A stretch of DNA of 33,426 nucleotides from Erysipelotrichaceae bacterium (GCA_030528085.1 JAUMZN010000009.1:1-33426), one strand, 5' to 3'. Counted from the stretch's first letter, positions 1-7,791 are shown. Numbers and translations: made by a program. The notes: generated from the sequence alone by a model not told the origin.

Positions 1-1
1 C

Positions 2-40
2 TAAAAACAGCGAAGAAAATCAACAGAAATTCTTCGCTGT
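2..40 (-). terminator. Intrinsic terminator (second one after the PTS operon)
   Basis: A perfect 11-bp stem (7-17 with 30-40, loop 12 nt) is followed on the minus strand by five T residues. It lies beyond the first terminator of the EIIBCD operon, so it is either a backup or serves a gene to the left of the window. Confidence 0.6.
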
Positions 41-139
41 AAAATGTTTGAGGTTAAAAAACGCCTCATAAAAATTTAAAGGTCACGTTTATCTAAACCT
101 CATCAAATTTTAGAGTGCCAATTTAATTGAAAACGAACT

Positions 140-169
140 AAAAAAGACGTCCTCTTTCGAGAACGTCTA
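140..169 (-). terminator. Intrinsic terminator of the EIIBCD operon
   Basis: The 145-150/163-168 arms (AGACGT/ACGTCT) extend inward with imperfect pairing and are followed on the minus strand by a T-run. It starts 13 nt after the EIID stop codon. Confidence 0.75.
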
Positions 170-181
170 GATTATCCATTT

Positions 182-1099
182 TTAGAATAACATTGCTGTT
201 GATTCTGGAACAGAAGTTAACCAAGGTACTGGTACTAATGGTTCGTATCCAGTTCCGAGGATACCGAATGCACCGGCAACGATACCGATAACAAGCAGTA
301 AGAAGATACATTTGATTGGAGTCCATCCTTTTTTAAGGAGAACATACATCAATAATGTTAATAATAATGGAAGTAAGCATGGAAGAATTGTATCCAGGTA
401 AGTTTGTAAAACGATTGGGCTTTCACCGTTTTCGAATACGATACCTGTAGTAGTTCCACCACCGTAGTTAGCTGTTAAAGCACCTACGATAAATACACCA
501 AGGATAGAAGCAGCACGTGTGAATTCTTTTGCGTTAGCAGTCATCATGTTAACAGCTTCAAGACCTAAGTTGTAGGACCAGTACATTAATACATAACGTA
601 ATACCATTTCGATACCGAATGCGATTACGAAGTACATGATTGGACCCATGAGGTTACCAGAAATTGCCATACCGCAAGTCATACCTGCGACGATTGGAAT
701 TAATGTGAACCAGAACAATGCGTCACCGATACCACCTAATGGAGCAGCTGTGGAAATACGTACGGCACGAATTGTTGGAATTTCCATTTTGTTTTGTTCC
801 ATGGAAAGAACAAGACCCATAACGAATGTTACGATAAATGGGTGAGTGTTTAAGAAGTCCAAGTTATGAGCCATGGACATAGCTAAGTCATCTTTGTTTT
901 TATGAACCGCTTTTAAACCTGGAAGCATGGACCATAACCAACCAATTGCTTGCATACGTTCGTAGTTGAAGCAAATCTGAAGGTTACAAGAACGCCAGAT
1001 CATTTTATTCAGCACTTTTTTATCTACTTTTGGTGCTGGAGTACGGTCATTGTAGAACTGCATATCTTGCAGGTTTAATTGAGTATTATTAGATGCCAT
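182..1099 (-). CDS. PTS mannose-family transporter subunit EIID (probable N-acetylgalactosamine/galactosamine system)
   Basis: This is the membrane EIID subunit of a mannose/fructose/sorbose-family phosphotransferase permease; with EIIC it forms the sugar channel. The 305-residue protein has the family's typical soluble N-terminal half (Trp-rich RSCNLQICFNYERMQ segment, then SMEQNK, near-invariant AAPLGGIGDALFW) and four or five hydrophobic C-terminal helices ending near the stop. A longer reading frame upstream exists, but the ATG at 1097-1099 (MASNNTQ) is preferred because it overlaps the EIIC end by 11 bases and has a GGGGG-type site just upstream. That overlap suggests translational coupling. 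Substrate is inferred only from agaS in the neighbouring operon; the subunit by itself does not tell galactosamine from mannose or sorbose. Confidence 0.9.
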   Translation of the reverse strand: MASNNTQLNLQDMQFYNDRTPAPKVDKKVLNKMIWRSCNLQICFNYERMQAIGWLWSMLPGLKAVHKNKDDLAMSMAHNLDFLNTHPFIVTFVMGLVLSMEQNKMEIPTIRAVRISTAAPLGGIGDALFWFTLIPIVAGMTCGMAISGNLMGPIMYFVIAFGIEMVLRYVLMYWSYNLGLEAVNMMTANAKEFTRAASILGVFIVGALTANYGGGTTTGIVFENGESPIVLQTYLDTILPCLLPLLLTLLMYVLLKKGWTPIKCIFLLLVIGIVAGAFGILGTGYEPLVPVPWLTSVPESTAMLF

Positions 1100-1886
1100 C
1101 AGAGAAATCCCCCGTACCTGCGTTAGCAGAAACATTTTTAATAGCTACAGCTGTGAAGTAGTTGCTTAATGCGAGACCGATACCGATGAAAGCAACGATG
1201 ATCAGAGCTGCACCACTTAAGTTAGGTGTGTTACCAACGATAAGAGCGATAGCAAATCCCATTAAGAAATAGCCCCACATATCGTTAGCGAGCATAATTT
1301 TAAGTAATACACCGAATCCGACGAAACGCATCATTTTACCAGCTTCACCAAGACCGGACATGAACCATGCAGCGTTATCAGATAAGGATTGCATTGCAGC
1401 TTGGATAGAAGAACCAGCAACATAAGCAACAACAGCGATTACAGCGAATAATCCACCGAGTAAGCAAACATCAGCGATAACTGATTTTCTTACACCGCTT
1501 TCGTCACCTCTGGAGCAAGTTTCATCGCACCAAGAGTTGAAAGAAGATGCAATTGTGAACATGATTGTTACAACGTAAGTACCGAATACGGAGAAGATAA
1601 CTGCTGCACCAAGTGCGGAGTCAACGTCCATACCAGTTTTAACTGCGAAAATCATGGCAACAACTTCACCAACAACAACGTTAGCTGGCTGAGCACCACC
1701 TACAGGCATTGAACCGATCATCATAAGTTCATATGTACCACCAAGAACTAAACCAGTGTTTACGTCACCAAGGATAGCCCCGATAATTGGACATGCACAA
1801 ATTGGACGGTAGATGATTTCGGTCAATGAGAATTGGTCAATCGCGAAAATAAATGTAACGATGGCCAACAAAATGACTTCAAACAT
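1089..1886 (-). CDS. PTS mannose-family transporter subunit EIIC
   Basis: EIIC is the polytopic sugar-binding subunit of the mannose-family PTS. The 265-residue protein has the characteristic RPICACPIIGAILGDVNTGL segment near residues 27-46 and GGTYELMMIGSMPVGGAQPAN soon after, plus about seven hydrophobic helices. The start at 1886 is preceded by AAAGGAG. It lies 38 bp downstream of EIIB and overlaps EIID. The last residues are DFSDGI, encoded by bases that also contain the EIID start codon. The same hexapeptide ends the distant EIIA gene (see findings). The loop near residues 118-131 is Cys/Asp-rich, which is somewhat unusual. Confidence 0.92.
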   Translation of the reverse strand: MFEVILLAIVTFIFAIDQFSLTEIIYRPICACPIIGAILGDVNTGLVLGGTYELMMIGSMPVGGAQPANVVVGEVVAMIFAVKTGMDVDSALGAAVIFSVFGTYVVTIMFTIASSFNSWCDETCSRGDESGVRKSVIADVCLLGGLFAVIAVVAYVAGSSIQAAMQSLSDNAAWFMSGLGEAGKMMRFVGFGVLLKIMLANDMWGYFLMGFAIALIVGNTPNLSGAALIIVAFIGIGLALSNYFTAVAIKNVSANAGTGDFSDGI

Positions 1887-1924
1887 TTCTTTAGTCTCCT
1901 TTTTCTAGACAAGTTTTAGAGAGA

Positions 1925-2401
1925 TTATGAGAATAACTTGTCTACATTTTCTTTACCAGTATTTGGAGTACGTTGAATTTCTAACGTAACGCCAAGTTCC
2001 TGGAGCTTTTTGAAGCAAGCAACATCATCATCGTCTACAGCAACGGAAGTAGCAACTTGGCGTTTACCTTCAGCCATATGCATATTTCCAATGTTTAAGA
2101 CTTTGATAGGAACTCCACCTTCTACTAATCTCAAAGCATCTTGAGGAGTTTCTAAAATCAGGAAAATTTTCTGAGCAGGGCTAGCTTTACCGATTACAGC
2201 GATCGTTTTTTCAATAGAGAAATAACGAGTTTGTGCATAACCAGGAGCAGCCATATTCATGAGTCCCTGACGGAACTGATCCTTTGCAACAGCATCGTTT
2301 GCAACTAACAATAAGTTAGCACCAACAACACCAGCCCATTGAGTAGCAACCTGTCCATGAATTAAACGGTTGTCGATTCTTGTAGCAACAATATTAGGCA
2401 T
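1925..2401 (-). CDS. PTS mannose/sorbose-family subunit EIIB
   Basis: EIIB carries phosphate from EIIA to the incoming sugar in the cytoplasm. The 158-residue protein opens with MPNIVATRIDNRLIHGQVATQW; His15 in RLIHGQV is the family's phosphorylated histidine. The start is set at 2401, not at upstream codons, because AAAGGAG lies 11-16 bases upstream and homologues begin here. It is the first gene of EIIB-EIIC-EIID. A TATAAT box and a cre-like site lie 35-65 bp upstream, and a long AT-rich control region precedes them. It is probably the galactosamine-type EIIB given the linked agaS. Confidence 0.92.
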   Translation of the reverse strand: MPNIVATRIDNRLIHGQVATQWAGVVGANLLLVANDAVAKDQFRQGLMNMAAPGYAQTRYFSIEKTIAVIGKASPAQKIFLILETPQDALRLVEGGVPIKVLNIGNMHMAEGKRQVATSVAVDDDDVACFKKLQELGVTLEIQRTPNTGKENVDKLFS

Positions 2402-2435
2402 AAAATCAAATCTCCTTTCTAATAAAGTCTTGCTT

Positions 2436-2464
2436 TTAAAGCGCTCTCTACGCTTATGATTATA
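2436..2464 (-). promoter_or_regulatory. Probable -10 box and cre-like catabolite-repression site of the EIIBCD operon
   Basis: On the minus strand TATAAT occupies 2464-2459, without a good -35. Just downstream, 2449-2436 reads AGAGAGCGCTTTAA, which matches the palindromic CcpA consensus TGAAAGCGCTTTCA at 11 of 14 positions. A cre just after the start point would fit repression by a preferred sugar. The poor -35 suggests an activator. The assignment is by eye. Confidence 0.45.
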
Positions 2465-2963
2465 TCTTTTCAGGCGATGATTACGCTTACACAAATCACA
2501 TAAATCTTTGCATTTTTTAATATGTTTAGAAGAATTTTTTCTAAAATCGATAAATTAAACGGAAATATTGTCAAAAATCGACCGATTTTTCTCGTGAATT
2601 CTGAAATTATGTGATTTATTTGGGATTTATATCGAAATTATACCGTTTTTTGCAACTGTTTTGCTCATATTCAACCTCAAATAAATTTACTAAGAAAAAT
2701 TTACGAATTTTTACTACTTGTGAAAATACTAATAAGTGCACTTCTCCTCTTAATTTCTACCGATTTTGTACTTGTTTTTTCATTTATTTTTTGATTTGCC
2801 GATTTTGATATCGTAATCGAGAAATATCAAGTGAAAAAACGATTAGATATAAGTAAATTTTCTTTCGCTTTTTAGTAAAAGCACAAACCCTGGAAAACCA
2901 TTCCATCGAACTGAAGATCATTTATCATTATTGGCAATGCTGGTTGTGATCATGAATGCCATG
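2465..2963. promoter_or_regulatory. Long AT-rich control region upstream of EIIB with repeated CCGATTTT motifs
   Basis: No convincing gene is seen in this stretch. It contains an 18-bp dyad at 2573-2590 (AAAAATCG, 2-nt gap, CGATTTTT) and further motif copies at 2642-2651 (ACCGTTTTTT), 2759-2768 (ACCGATTTTG) and 2798-2807 (GCCGATTTTG), all in one orientation. They could be binding sites for the AraC-family regulator at 4595. Confidence 0.35.
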
Positions 2964-3017
2964 AAAACAAAAAGATGATTACCCCTATAAATTTCTTCAT
3001 CGGTTATAATCATCTTT
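2964..3017 (-). terminator. Terminator of the C39-like peptidase gene
   Basis: A perfect 11-bp stem (2971-2981 with 3007-3017) with a 25-nt loop is followed on the minus strand by TTGTTTT. It lies about 110 bp after the peptidase stop codon. Confidence 0.6.
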
Positions 3018-3130
3018 CTCATTATTCCCCTATTTGTTTGTTTGGATTTTTCACTATTTGTATCTTGATCTAAATCTGAAATCGTGTTTCCCTAATCAAT
3101 ATTATGATTCGTTTTGCGACCGCTCTTTTC

Positions 3131-3907
3131 TTACCATATATATGCTGGCTCAACATTGCTTGTGATCGCATCCATTAATTCTTCTGCAGTAACGGTTTTC
3201 ACACCGCCATATACTGGATCTTGTACTAAATAAGAAGGATCCATAATGTAATAGTACGCAATATTATCTGTTCCTGCATAAACACTATATCCGGTCACTA
3301 AAACCATATGATTTGCAGAAGCTAATTCTGGATAGAGAATGCGATTGTCGATTGCCGCAAATACTGGATCTCCAGTTGAAATATCTGTTTTTACTCGGCT
3401 TTCGAAAGTTTTGTATATTTCAGAATTGTTGACATTTCTTTCTAAAGTTTGAACACGATATCCTGCACCAGCAGGTTCTGCGGTTTCTTGATCGAAAATA
3501 TATTTATTTGCCACACGTGCTAAATCAACATATTCAGTTCCTGTTACTTGCGAAGTATTCATTTCTTTAGCTAGTTGTTCTTGAGAAACATGAATACCGT
3601 GATGATCCAATACCATCTGCAAGCATGCAGGTACGCAAAAATATCCTTTTTCTTGGACGCTTTGGACTAATTGAATATTGATTTTTTCTAATATTGGGCA
3701 ATCTGAAGCTAGATTAGATGTGCTTGTCTCATTTAGATCATGAGTTGACGAACTTGCTTCACTATGGTCTTGAGCTGTCGCACTAGTTTCAGTTGTCGCC
3801 TGCGCTGATGAATTCGCCTCATTCAAATTCGAGGATACTAAATCAGTTAGATTCGAAGTTAAAATCAAAGCTATGCTCGTTAGGACTTTTAACATTGTGT
3901 TGGACAT
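3131..3907 (-). CDS. Secreted C39-like (papain-fold) cysteine peptidase
   Basis: This 258-residue protein has an N-terminal hydrophobic stretch (residues 6-26) that looks like a signal peptide, a low-complexity Ser/Thr/Ala/Asn linker (about 27-68), and a C-terminal Peptidase_C39_2-type domain. The catalytic pattern is visible: Gln85 and Cys91 in VQEKGYFCVPAC, His200 in ANHMVLVTGY, and Asp223 in IMDPS. There is no ABC-transporter domain, so it is not a bacteriocin-exporting C39 protein. There is no LPxTG signal, so it is either released or loosely held at the surface. GGGAG lies 9 bp before the ATG. It has its own terminator and sits between the PTS genes and the AraC regulator, which suggests co-regulation with amino-sugar use. 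Its substrate is unknown. Confidence 0.75.
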   Translation of the reverse strand: MSNTMLKVLTSIALILTSNLTDLVSSNLNEANSSAQATTETSATAQDHSEASSSTHDLNETSTSNLASDCPILEKINIQLVQSVQEKGYFCVPACLQMVLDHHGIHVSQEQLAKEMNTSQVTGTEYVDLARVANKYIFDQETAEPAGAGYRVQTLERNVNNSEIYKTFESRVKTDISTGDPVFAAIDNRILYPELASANHMVLVTGYSVYAGTDNIAYYYIMDPSYLVQDPVYGGVKTVTAEELMDAITSNVEPAYIW

Positions 3908-4497
3908 AATTTCTCCCTTCCTATATCAACATCGCAAAATCTCACCCAAGAGTTCTAGACAATATAGATGCGCTTTTCTGTAATTATTTTTAGTTCATGA
4001 AGAATATAAGTTCTCTTTCAATATATAGGGTTGGAACTTTCGATTTTTCTAATATCGTTTATTTGTACTACTTTCTTTAAAAATAACATCAATATCAGTG
4101 CTTGTAAATGCCATACGCAATATAAGTCTCAGTTCCCTTTCATGCCTAAAAAGGAATTTGATTAAGTAAGTGTTCATATAAGCATTATTCGCTTGTTATT
4201 TTCCTCATTGCGTACTTCGTTTTTTGGCATTTCGCTTGATCTTTACACATCGTAAGCTTAAAAACATGATATGGATTTTTTGTTTTACTCATATAAGCAC
4301 TAGTTTTAGTTCAGTTTTATGTAATCACTTGCTGCTTTTCTCTATATATGTATGGCCATTTGGCATATTCTGATGTGTTTTTAAATATTCCAGGCACATA
4401 TTCATATCAAAATTAGTTATAAAAACATCCATATTATTTATTGTATTTGCATTTTTTGAGGCGAATTCAATTTATGCATATTATTTTGTGCAAATCC
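3908..4497. other. Intergenic region between the peptidase and AraC genes
   Basis: About 590 bp of AT-rich DNA separates the two divergent genes, and no gene is seen on either strand. The only repeat noticed is an exact 11-mer, TCATATAAGCA, at 4174-4184 and 4289-4299. The 10-mer CGATTTTTCT at 4041-4050 is identical to 2583-2592 upstream of EIIB. Confidence 0.4.
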
Positions 4498-4526
4498 TTT
4501 ACAAGTAGGCTTGCACTTTTTATACT
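4498..4526 (+). promoter_or_regulatory. SigA-type promoter of the AraC-family regulator
   Basis: TTTACA (4498-4503), a 17-bp spacer and TATACT (4521-4526) form a good vegetative promoter. Transcription would begin near 4533, leaving a leader of about 60 nt before the ATG at 4595. Confidence 0.65.
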
Positions 4527-4594
4527 TTTTAGTAAGGGAATTCAAAAGCGGATTGATTTCTACATATAAATAGAAATTGTCCATCGGAGGCCTT

Positions 4595-5764
4595 ATGTTA
4601 AAACGAACTACGCATTATGAATTTTCTCCATATGGAGCTGTTTATTACGAACTTCCTGAGTTAAAAACTCACATTCCAACAACGACTTATCATAAAGTAT
4701 CTAGCAAATTCAAAAACAAGAGTCTGTCGCAAGTTTATCATTGTGAAGCTCCTGTCTTTGTGGATTGTAAATCTGGGATTATCCTGATGGAAATTTCCAA
4801 AGATGGTAAGGAGTTCGAACGATTTGTCATTCACCGAATTGTAGAAATCAAACAAGGCATGTATTTTGGATTTATTTCGATTTCGAATGAATCAACACTT
4901 GAAACATATCTCCCAGAAGAAATGCCGGTTGTTTATCCTCTCAAAAATGAACTCACGTATCAGCCAATAGAAACAAAGCTGCATATCGAAGAAATATTAG
5001 CGACTTATTATCAAGTTCGAAAAGGATCTTACGTCTTCCCTGGTGAAGCACATGAATACTACGAATTGATCTATATTGATCATGGCTCGATCGAAACAAA
5101 CATTGAAGGGACTGAGTATCCTTTAAGCAAATACGATTTGATGATCTATGCACCAGGTCAATTCCACAGTCATCATACCCGCGAAGATCAAAACTGCGCT
5201 TATTTGACTGTTGTGTTTAGAATGAATGACGCCTTACCTGAAACTTTGACAAACCGTGTCTTCCACTCGCGAAAAGACATTTATCAAGTTTTATGCCGCT
5301 TCATGAAAGCTGTTCAAGAAGACAGCTACCTCAACCAAGAACTAGCGATTTTATATTTAAAAGAAATTGTTATTTTACTTCACCAGTTTGACCACAAAGA
5401 ATCTATCGATGCTGGCGCTAGCCCAATGCAGATTCACTATGAGCACACTTTGTTAAATGAAATTCTCGTGTTCATTAACAATAACCTCTATTCTTCCTTC
5501 ACTGTTGAAGATATTTGCACGAAGTTCTCTGTATCGCGTTCTTCCCTGCAAAACTTGTTTAGAAATAACTTACACATTTCTCCAAAACAGTATATTTCCA
5601 ATCGCAAGCTGTCTCAGGCTAAACAACTGATTCAGCAACATACATATACAATCTCAGAAATCAGCGACATGCTCGGTTTTACAAGCATTCACTACTTCTC
5701 GAGAAAATTCAAAACTGCTTATGGTTTATCTCCTACTGATTATTCAAAGTCGATCAATCAGTAA
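4595..5764 (+). CDS. AraC-family transcriptional regulator with N-terminal extension and cupin sensor
   Basis: This is a 389-residue DNA-binding regulator. Residues 1-115 form an extra domain that I do not recognise. Residues about 145-195 look like the AraC-type cupin (GEAHEYYELIYIDHG, then YAPGQFHSHH), which usually binds the sugar or sugar phosphate. Residues 288-385 carry the two AraC helix-turn-helix units (FTVEDICTKFSVSRSSLQNLF and ISEISDMLGFTSIHYFSRKFK). The ATG at 4595 is chosen over the TTG at 4577 because GGAGG lies 4 bp before it. It lies between the two halves of the PTS locus, whose promoters have weak -35 boxes, so it probably activates them. The inducer is unknown. Confidence 0.9.
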   Translation: MLKRTTHYEFSPYGAVYYELPELKTHIPTTTYHKVSSKFKNKSLSQVYHCEAPVFVDCKSGIILMEISKDGKEFERFVIHRIVEIKQGMYFGFISISNESTLETYLPEEMPVVYPLKNELTYQPIETKLHIEEILATYYQVRKGSYVFPGEAHEYYELIYIDHGSIETNIEGTEYPLSKYDLMIYAPGQFHSHHTREDQNCAYLTVVFRMNDALPETLTNRVFHSRKDIYQVLCRFMKAVQEDSYLNQELAILYLKEIVILLHQFDHKESIDAGASPMQIHYEHTLLNEILVFINNNLYSSFTVEDICTKFSVSRSSLQNLFRNNLHISPKQYISNRKLSQAKQLIQQHTYTISEISDMLGFTSIHYFSRKFKTAYGLSPTDYSKSINQ

Positions 5765-5800
5765 GAGTAATTCCTATACCCACTCATTTTATTCATCTCG

Positions 5801-5837
5801 GAAAACAGTCTCACGTTTGTGGGGCTGTTTTCTTTTT
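5801..5837 (+). terminator. Terminator of the AraC-family gene
   Basis: The stem GAAAACAG/CTGTTTTC extends inward to about 14 bp with G-U pairs around a GTTT loop, then five T residues. It lies 37 bp after the stop codon. Confidence 0.85.
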
Positions 5838-5856
5838 GTCTTCGATCGCTTTGTAA

Positions 5857-5896
5857 GTAAAAAAAAGAAGAAGTGACTTTCGCCATCTTCTTCTTT
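5857..5896 (-). terminator. Terminator of the agaS-EIIA operon
   Basis: On the minus strand AAGAAGAAG and CTTCTTCTT pair, with an inner TGGC/GTCA stem on a GAAA tetraloop, then a run of eight T. It sits back to back with the terminator of the convergent AraC gene. Confidence 0.8.
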
Positions 5897-5944
5897 TCGT
5901 TCATGATCAATTTATGATTTGGTCAATATTATTTATGGAGTGGA

Positions 5945-6379
5945 CTAGATTCCATCAGAGAAATCATCATTTTCTTCTTGTGCTGGAGCTTGGAATACGA
6001 ATTGTTGAACTTGATCTTTACCAACTGTAAGAGCTTGTTTAGCTAATTCGTGAACGTCTTCAACGAATTGACGAACCATGTTGATTTCTACTAACATACC
6101 TAAGTTTGTTCCGGCAACTACTTCAACACCGCGAGCGTATCCGAGTTCAACGGCAGTTTTGAAAGGTGAACCACCTGCTAAGTCAGAAAGAACAATAATA
6201 GAATCGCAATCGCTCATTCCGTCCATTGCTTTTTGTAAATTTGCAGAAAGAGTTTCTACGGAATCAGAAACTTCAAAATCTACAGCTGCATAATGTTCTG
6301 CAGGTCCTGCAATAACATTTAATGCTTCAGTTAAGCCACTCGCAAAGTGACCGTGACCAGTAACGATTAATCCGATCAT
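5945..6379 (-). CDS. PTS mannose-family subunit EIIA
   Basis: EIIA accepts phosphate from HPr in the cytoplasm and passes it to EIIB. The 144-residue protein begins MIGLIVTGHGHFASG; His9 is the expected phosphorylation site. SDLAGGSPFKTA near residues 65-76 is the family's second signature. AGGAGG precedes the ATG. It follows agaS by 11 bp in a two-gene operon, about 3.5 kb from the EIIBCD genes, so the permease is encoded at two places. The protein ends DFSDGI, as does EIIC, and the DNA there matches the EIIC/EIID junction at 19 of 20 bases although no EIID gene follows. Confidence 0.92.
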   Translation of the reverse strand: MIGLIVTGHGHFASGLTEALNVIAGPAEHYAAVDFEVSDSVETLSANLQKAMDGMSDCDSIIVLSDLAGGSPFKTAVELGYARGVEVVAGTNLGMLVEINMVRQFVEDVHELAKQALTVGKDQVQQFVFQAPAQEENDDFSDGI

Positions 6380-6390
6380 TTGTTTTCCTC

Positions 6391-7566
6391 CTATGCTTCG
6401 TATGGGTAAATTGTAACACCTTGAACAACACGGTTTACTTCACCTGTTGGACATGGGTTATCTGGTGTGCTGCCCATTGCGATTGATTTGTATAATGCTA
6501 ATACTTGAGCGAATACGATGTAGTCGAATGCTAAGTACATATTTTCTCTTGGTGCTTCAAGATCGAAGGATACATAGTAATCTACTAATTCTTCGATATC
6601 TGCATATTTACGAGCTGCAACTGCAACAAGTTTGTTTCCTTTTCTTTGACCAGACATTTCTTTGATTAAGTCATATTCATATTGTCTTTGATATTCATCA
6701 TCAGAAATGTAAACAATTGTTAATGTTGTGTCGTTGATAACAGATTTTGGTCCGTGACGGAAGCCAAGTGGTGAATCGAATACAGTATCTACGCGGCCTG
6801 CTGTTAATTCGCAGAGTTTTAAGCGAGATTCTTGTGCGATACCTTTTAATACGTTTGCGCCAAGGTAAACGATACGGTTGAAGTCGTATTCTTTAACGAT
6901 TTTGTCAGCTGCAACATAGCCTTCGTCGATAAAACGTTGACCAGCTGCGATTGCATCTTCTAATTGAGCTTCAACTTCTGGTAAACGATCAAGGTTGAAG
7001 CAAAGCATAGCTGCCAACATCATGTTGGAGAAAGAACTTGTCATTGCGAAGCTCTTATCGTGTGTTTCTGGTGTTAAGTTAACAGCTAATGCATGTGGGT
7101 GAGTAGCTACTGCTTTAGCTAAAGCACCTTCGTTGTTGCAAGTGATGAATAAGTGATATGCATTTTCTTTGCATACTGCATCTACTACTTGAACAGCACC
7201 AACGCTTTCTGGAGAGTTTCCAGAACGACCGAAGCTTACTAATAAAGTTTTGTGATTTGGGTTCAAATATTGTGCTGGAGTTTGAACTAAATCAGTAGAA
7301 GCATAAGATTTAGCACGGAATCCTGTGCAAGTGTTGATAAATGAGAAAAGCGCATTTCCCACGAATTCACTAGTTCCTGCACCAGTGAAGATAATTTCCA
7401 AATTTTCATCCGCAAGAAGTGGATCAATGAAAGCTTTTAATTCACCTTTCATTTCGTTAATTTGGTTAATTGTTTTTTTCCAAGTTGTTGGCTGCTGCGC
7501 AATTTCTCTAGCAGTCCAAGTCCCGTTGCATGCTTGATAGAACGCATCATCATGTCCAAAAATCAT
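6391..7566 (-). CDS. agaS: AgaS-type SIS-domain galactosamine-6-phosphate deaminase/isomerase
   Basis: AgaS converts galactosamine-6-phosphate to tagatose-6-phosphate with loss of ammonia; older annotations call it tagatose-6-phosphate ketose/aldose isomerase. The 391-residue length fits. Two SIS domains are seen: the first (about 45-200) with FTGAGTSEFVGN and VSFGRSGNSPES, the second (about 220-375) with YLGANVLKGIAQES and SPLGFRHGPKS. The C-terminal NPCPTGEVNRVVQGVTIYPY is the signature that separates AgaS from GlmS and fructoselysine deglycases. GGAG lies 10 bp upstream of the ATG. It is first in an operon with EIIA, and this is the best evidence that the whole locus handles galactosamine or N-acetylgalactosamine. 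No agaA/nagA deacetylase or tagatose-bisphosphate aldolase is nearby. Confidence 0.88.
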   Translation of the reverse strand: MIFGHDDAFYQACNGTWTAREIAQQPTTWKKTINQINEMKGELKAFIDPLLADENLEIIFTGAGTSEFVGNALFSFINTCTGFRAKSYASTDLVQTPAQYLNPNHKTLLVSFGRSGNSPESVGAVQVVDAVCKENAYHLFITCNNEGALAKAVATHPHALAVNLTPETHDKSFAMTSSFSNMMLAAMLCFNLDRLPEVEAQLEDAIAAGQRFIDEGYVAADKIVKEYDFNRIVYLGANVLKGIAQESRLKLCELTAGRVDTVFDSPLGFRHGPKSVINDTTLTIVYISDDEYQRQYEYDLIKEMSGQRKGNKLVAVAARKYADIEELVDYYVSFDLEAPRENMYLAFDYIVFAQVLALYKSIAMGSTPDNPCPTGEVNRVVQGVTIYPYEA

Positions 7567-7598
7567 GAAATTTGATCTCCTTTTCTTTCGATGATTTT

Positions 7599-7654
7599 AT
7601 TATAGCTTTATTTGTCCTTTTGCGTATATTTTATTTTTCTCTTTACCGATTTTT
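7599..7654 (-). promoter_or_regulatory. agaS promoter with an upstream ACCGATTTTT motif
   Basis: The -10 box TATAAT lies at 7604-7599 on the minus strand, 33 bp before the ATG. The hexamer 17 bp upstream is not TTGACA-like. ACCGATTTTT at 7645-7654 is identical to 2581-2590 upstream of EIIB and has the same orientation relative to the gene, 41 bp from the -10. This suggests a shared activator site. Confidence 0.45.
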
Positions 7655-7791
7655 ACAAATTCAAAATTATATTGTTTACTTGCCCTAATCAATGGTGTTA
7701 ATCCCCTCAAATGCGTTGTTAATTTGTGCAATGCTTTCCTCTAATTATCGCCAATATTATGGATATTTTATGTTTTTTGCCTTTGGGCGGT

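Noticed and set aside
2611-2808. Plus-strand frame of 65 codons upstream of EIIB
   Set aside because: No ribosome site, low-complexity Phe/Tyr/Ile/Lys composition from AT-rich DNA, and it covers the repeated CCGATTTT motifs.
2850-2980. Open frame of about 40 codons ending at the peptidase terminator
   Set aside because: No start codon until the last 16 residues and no recognisable protein; the end lies inside a terminator stem.
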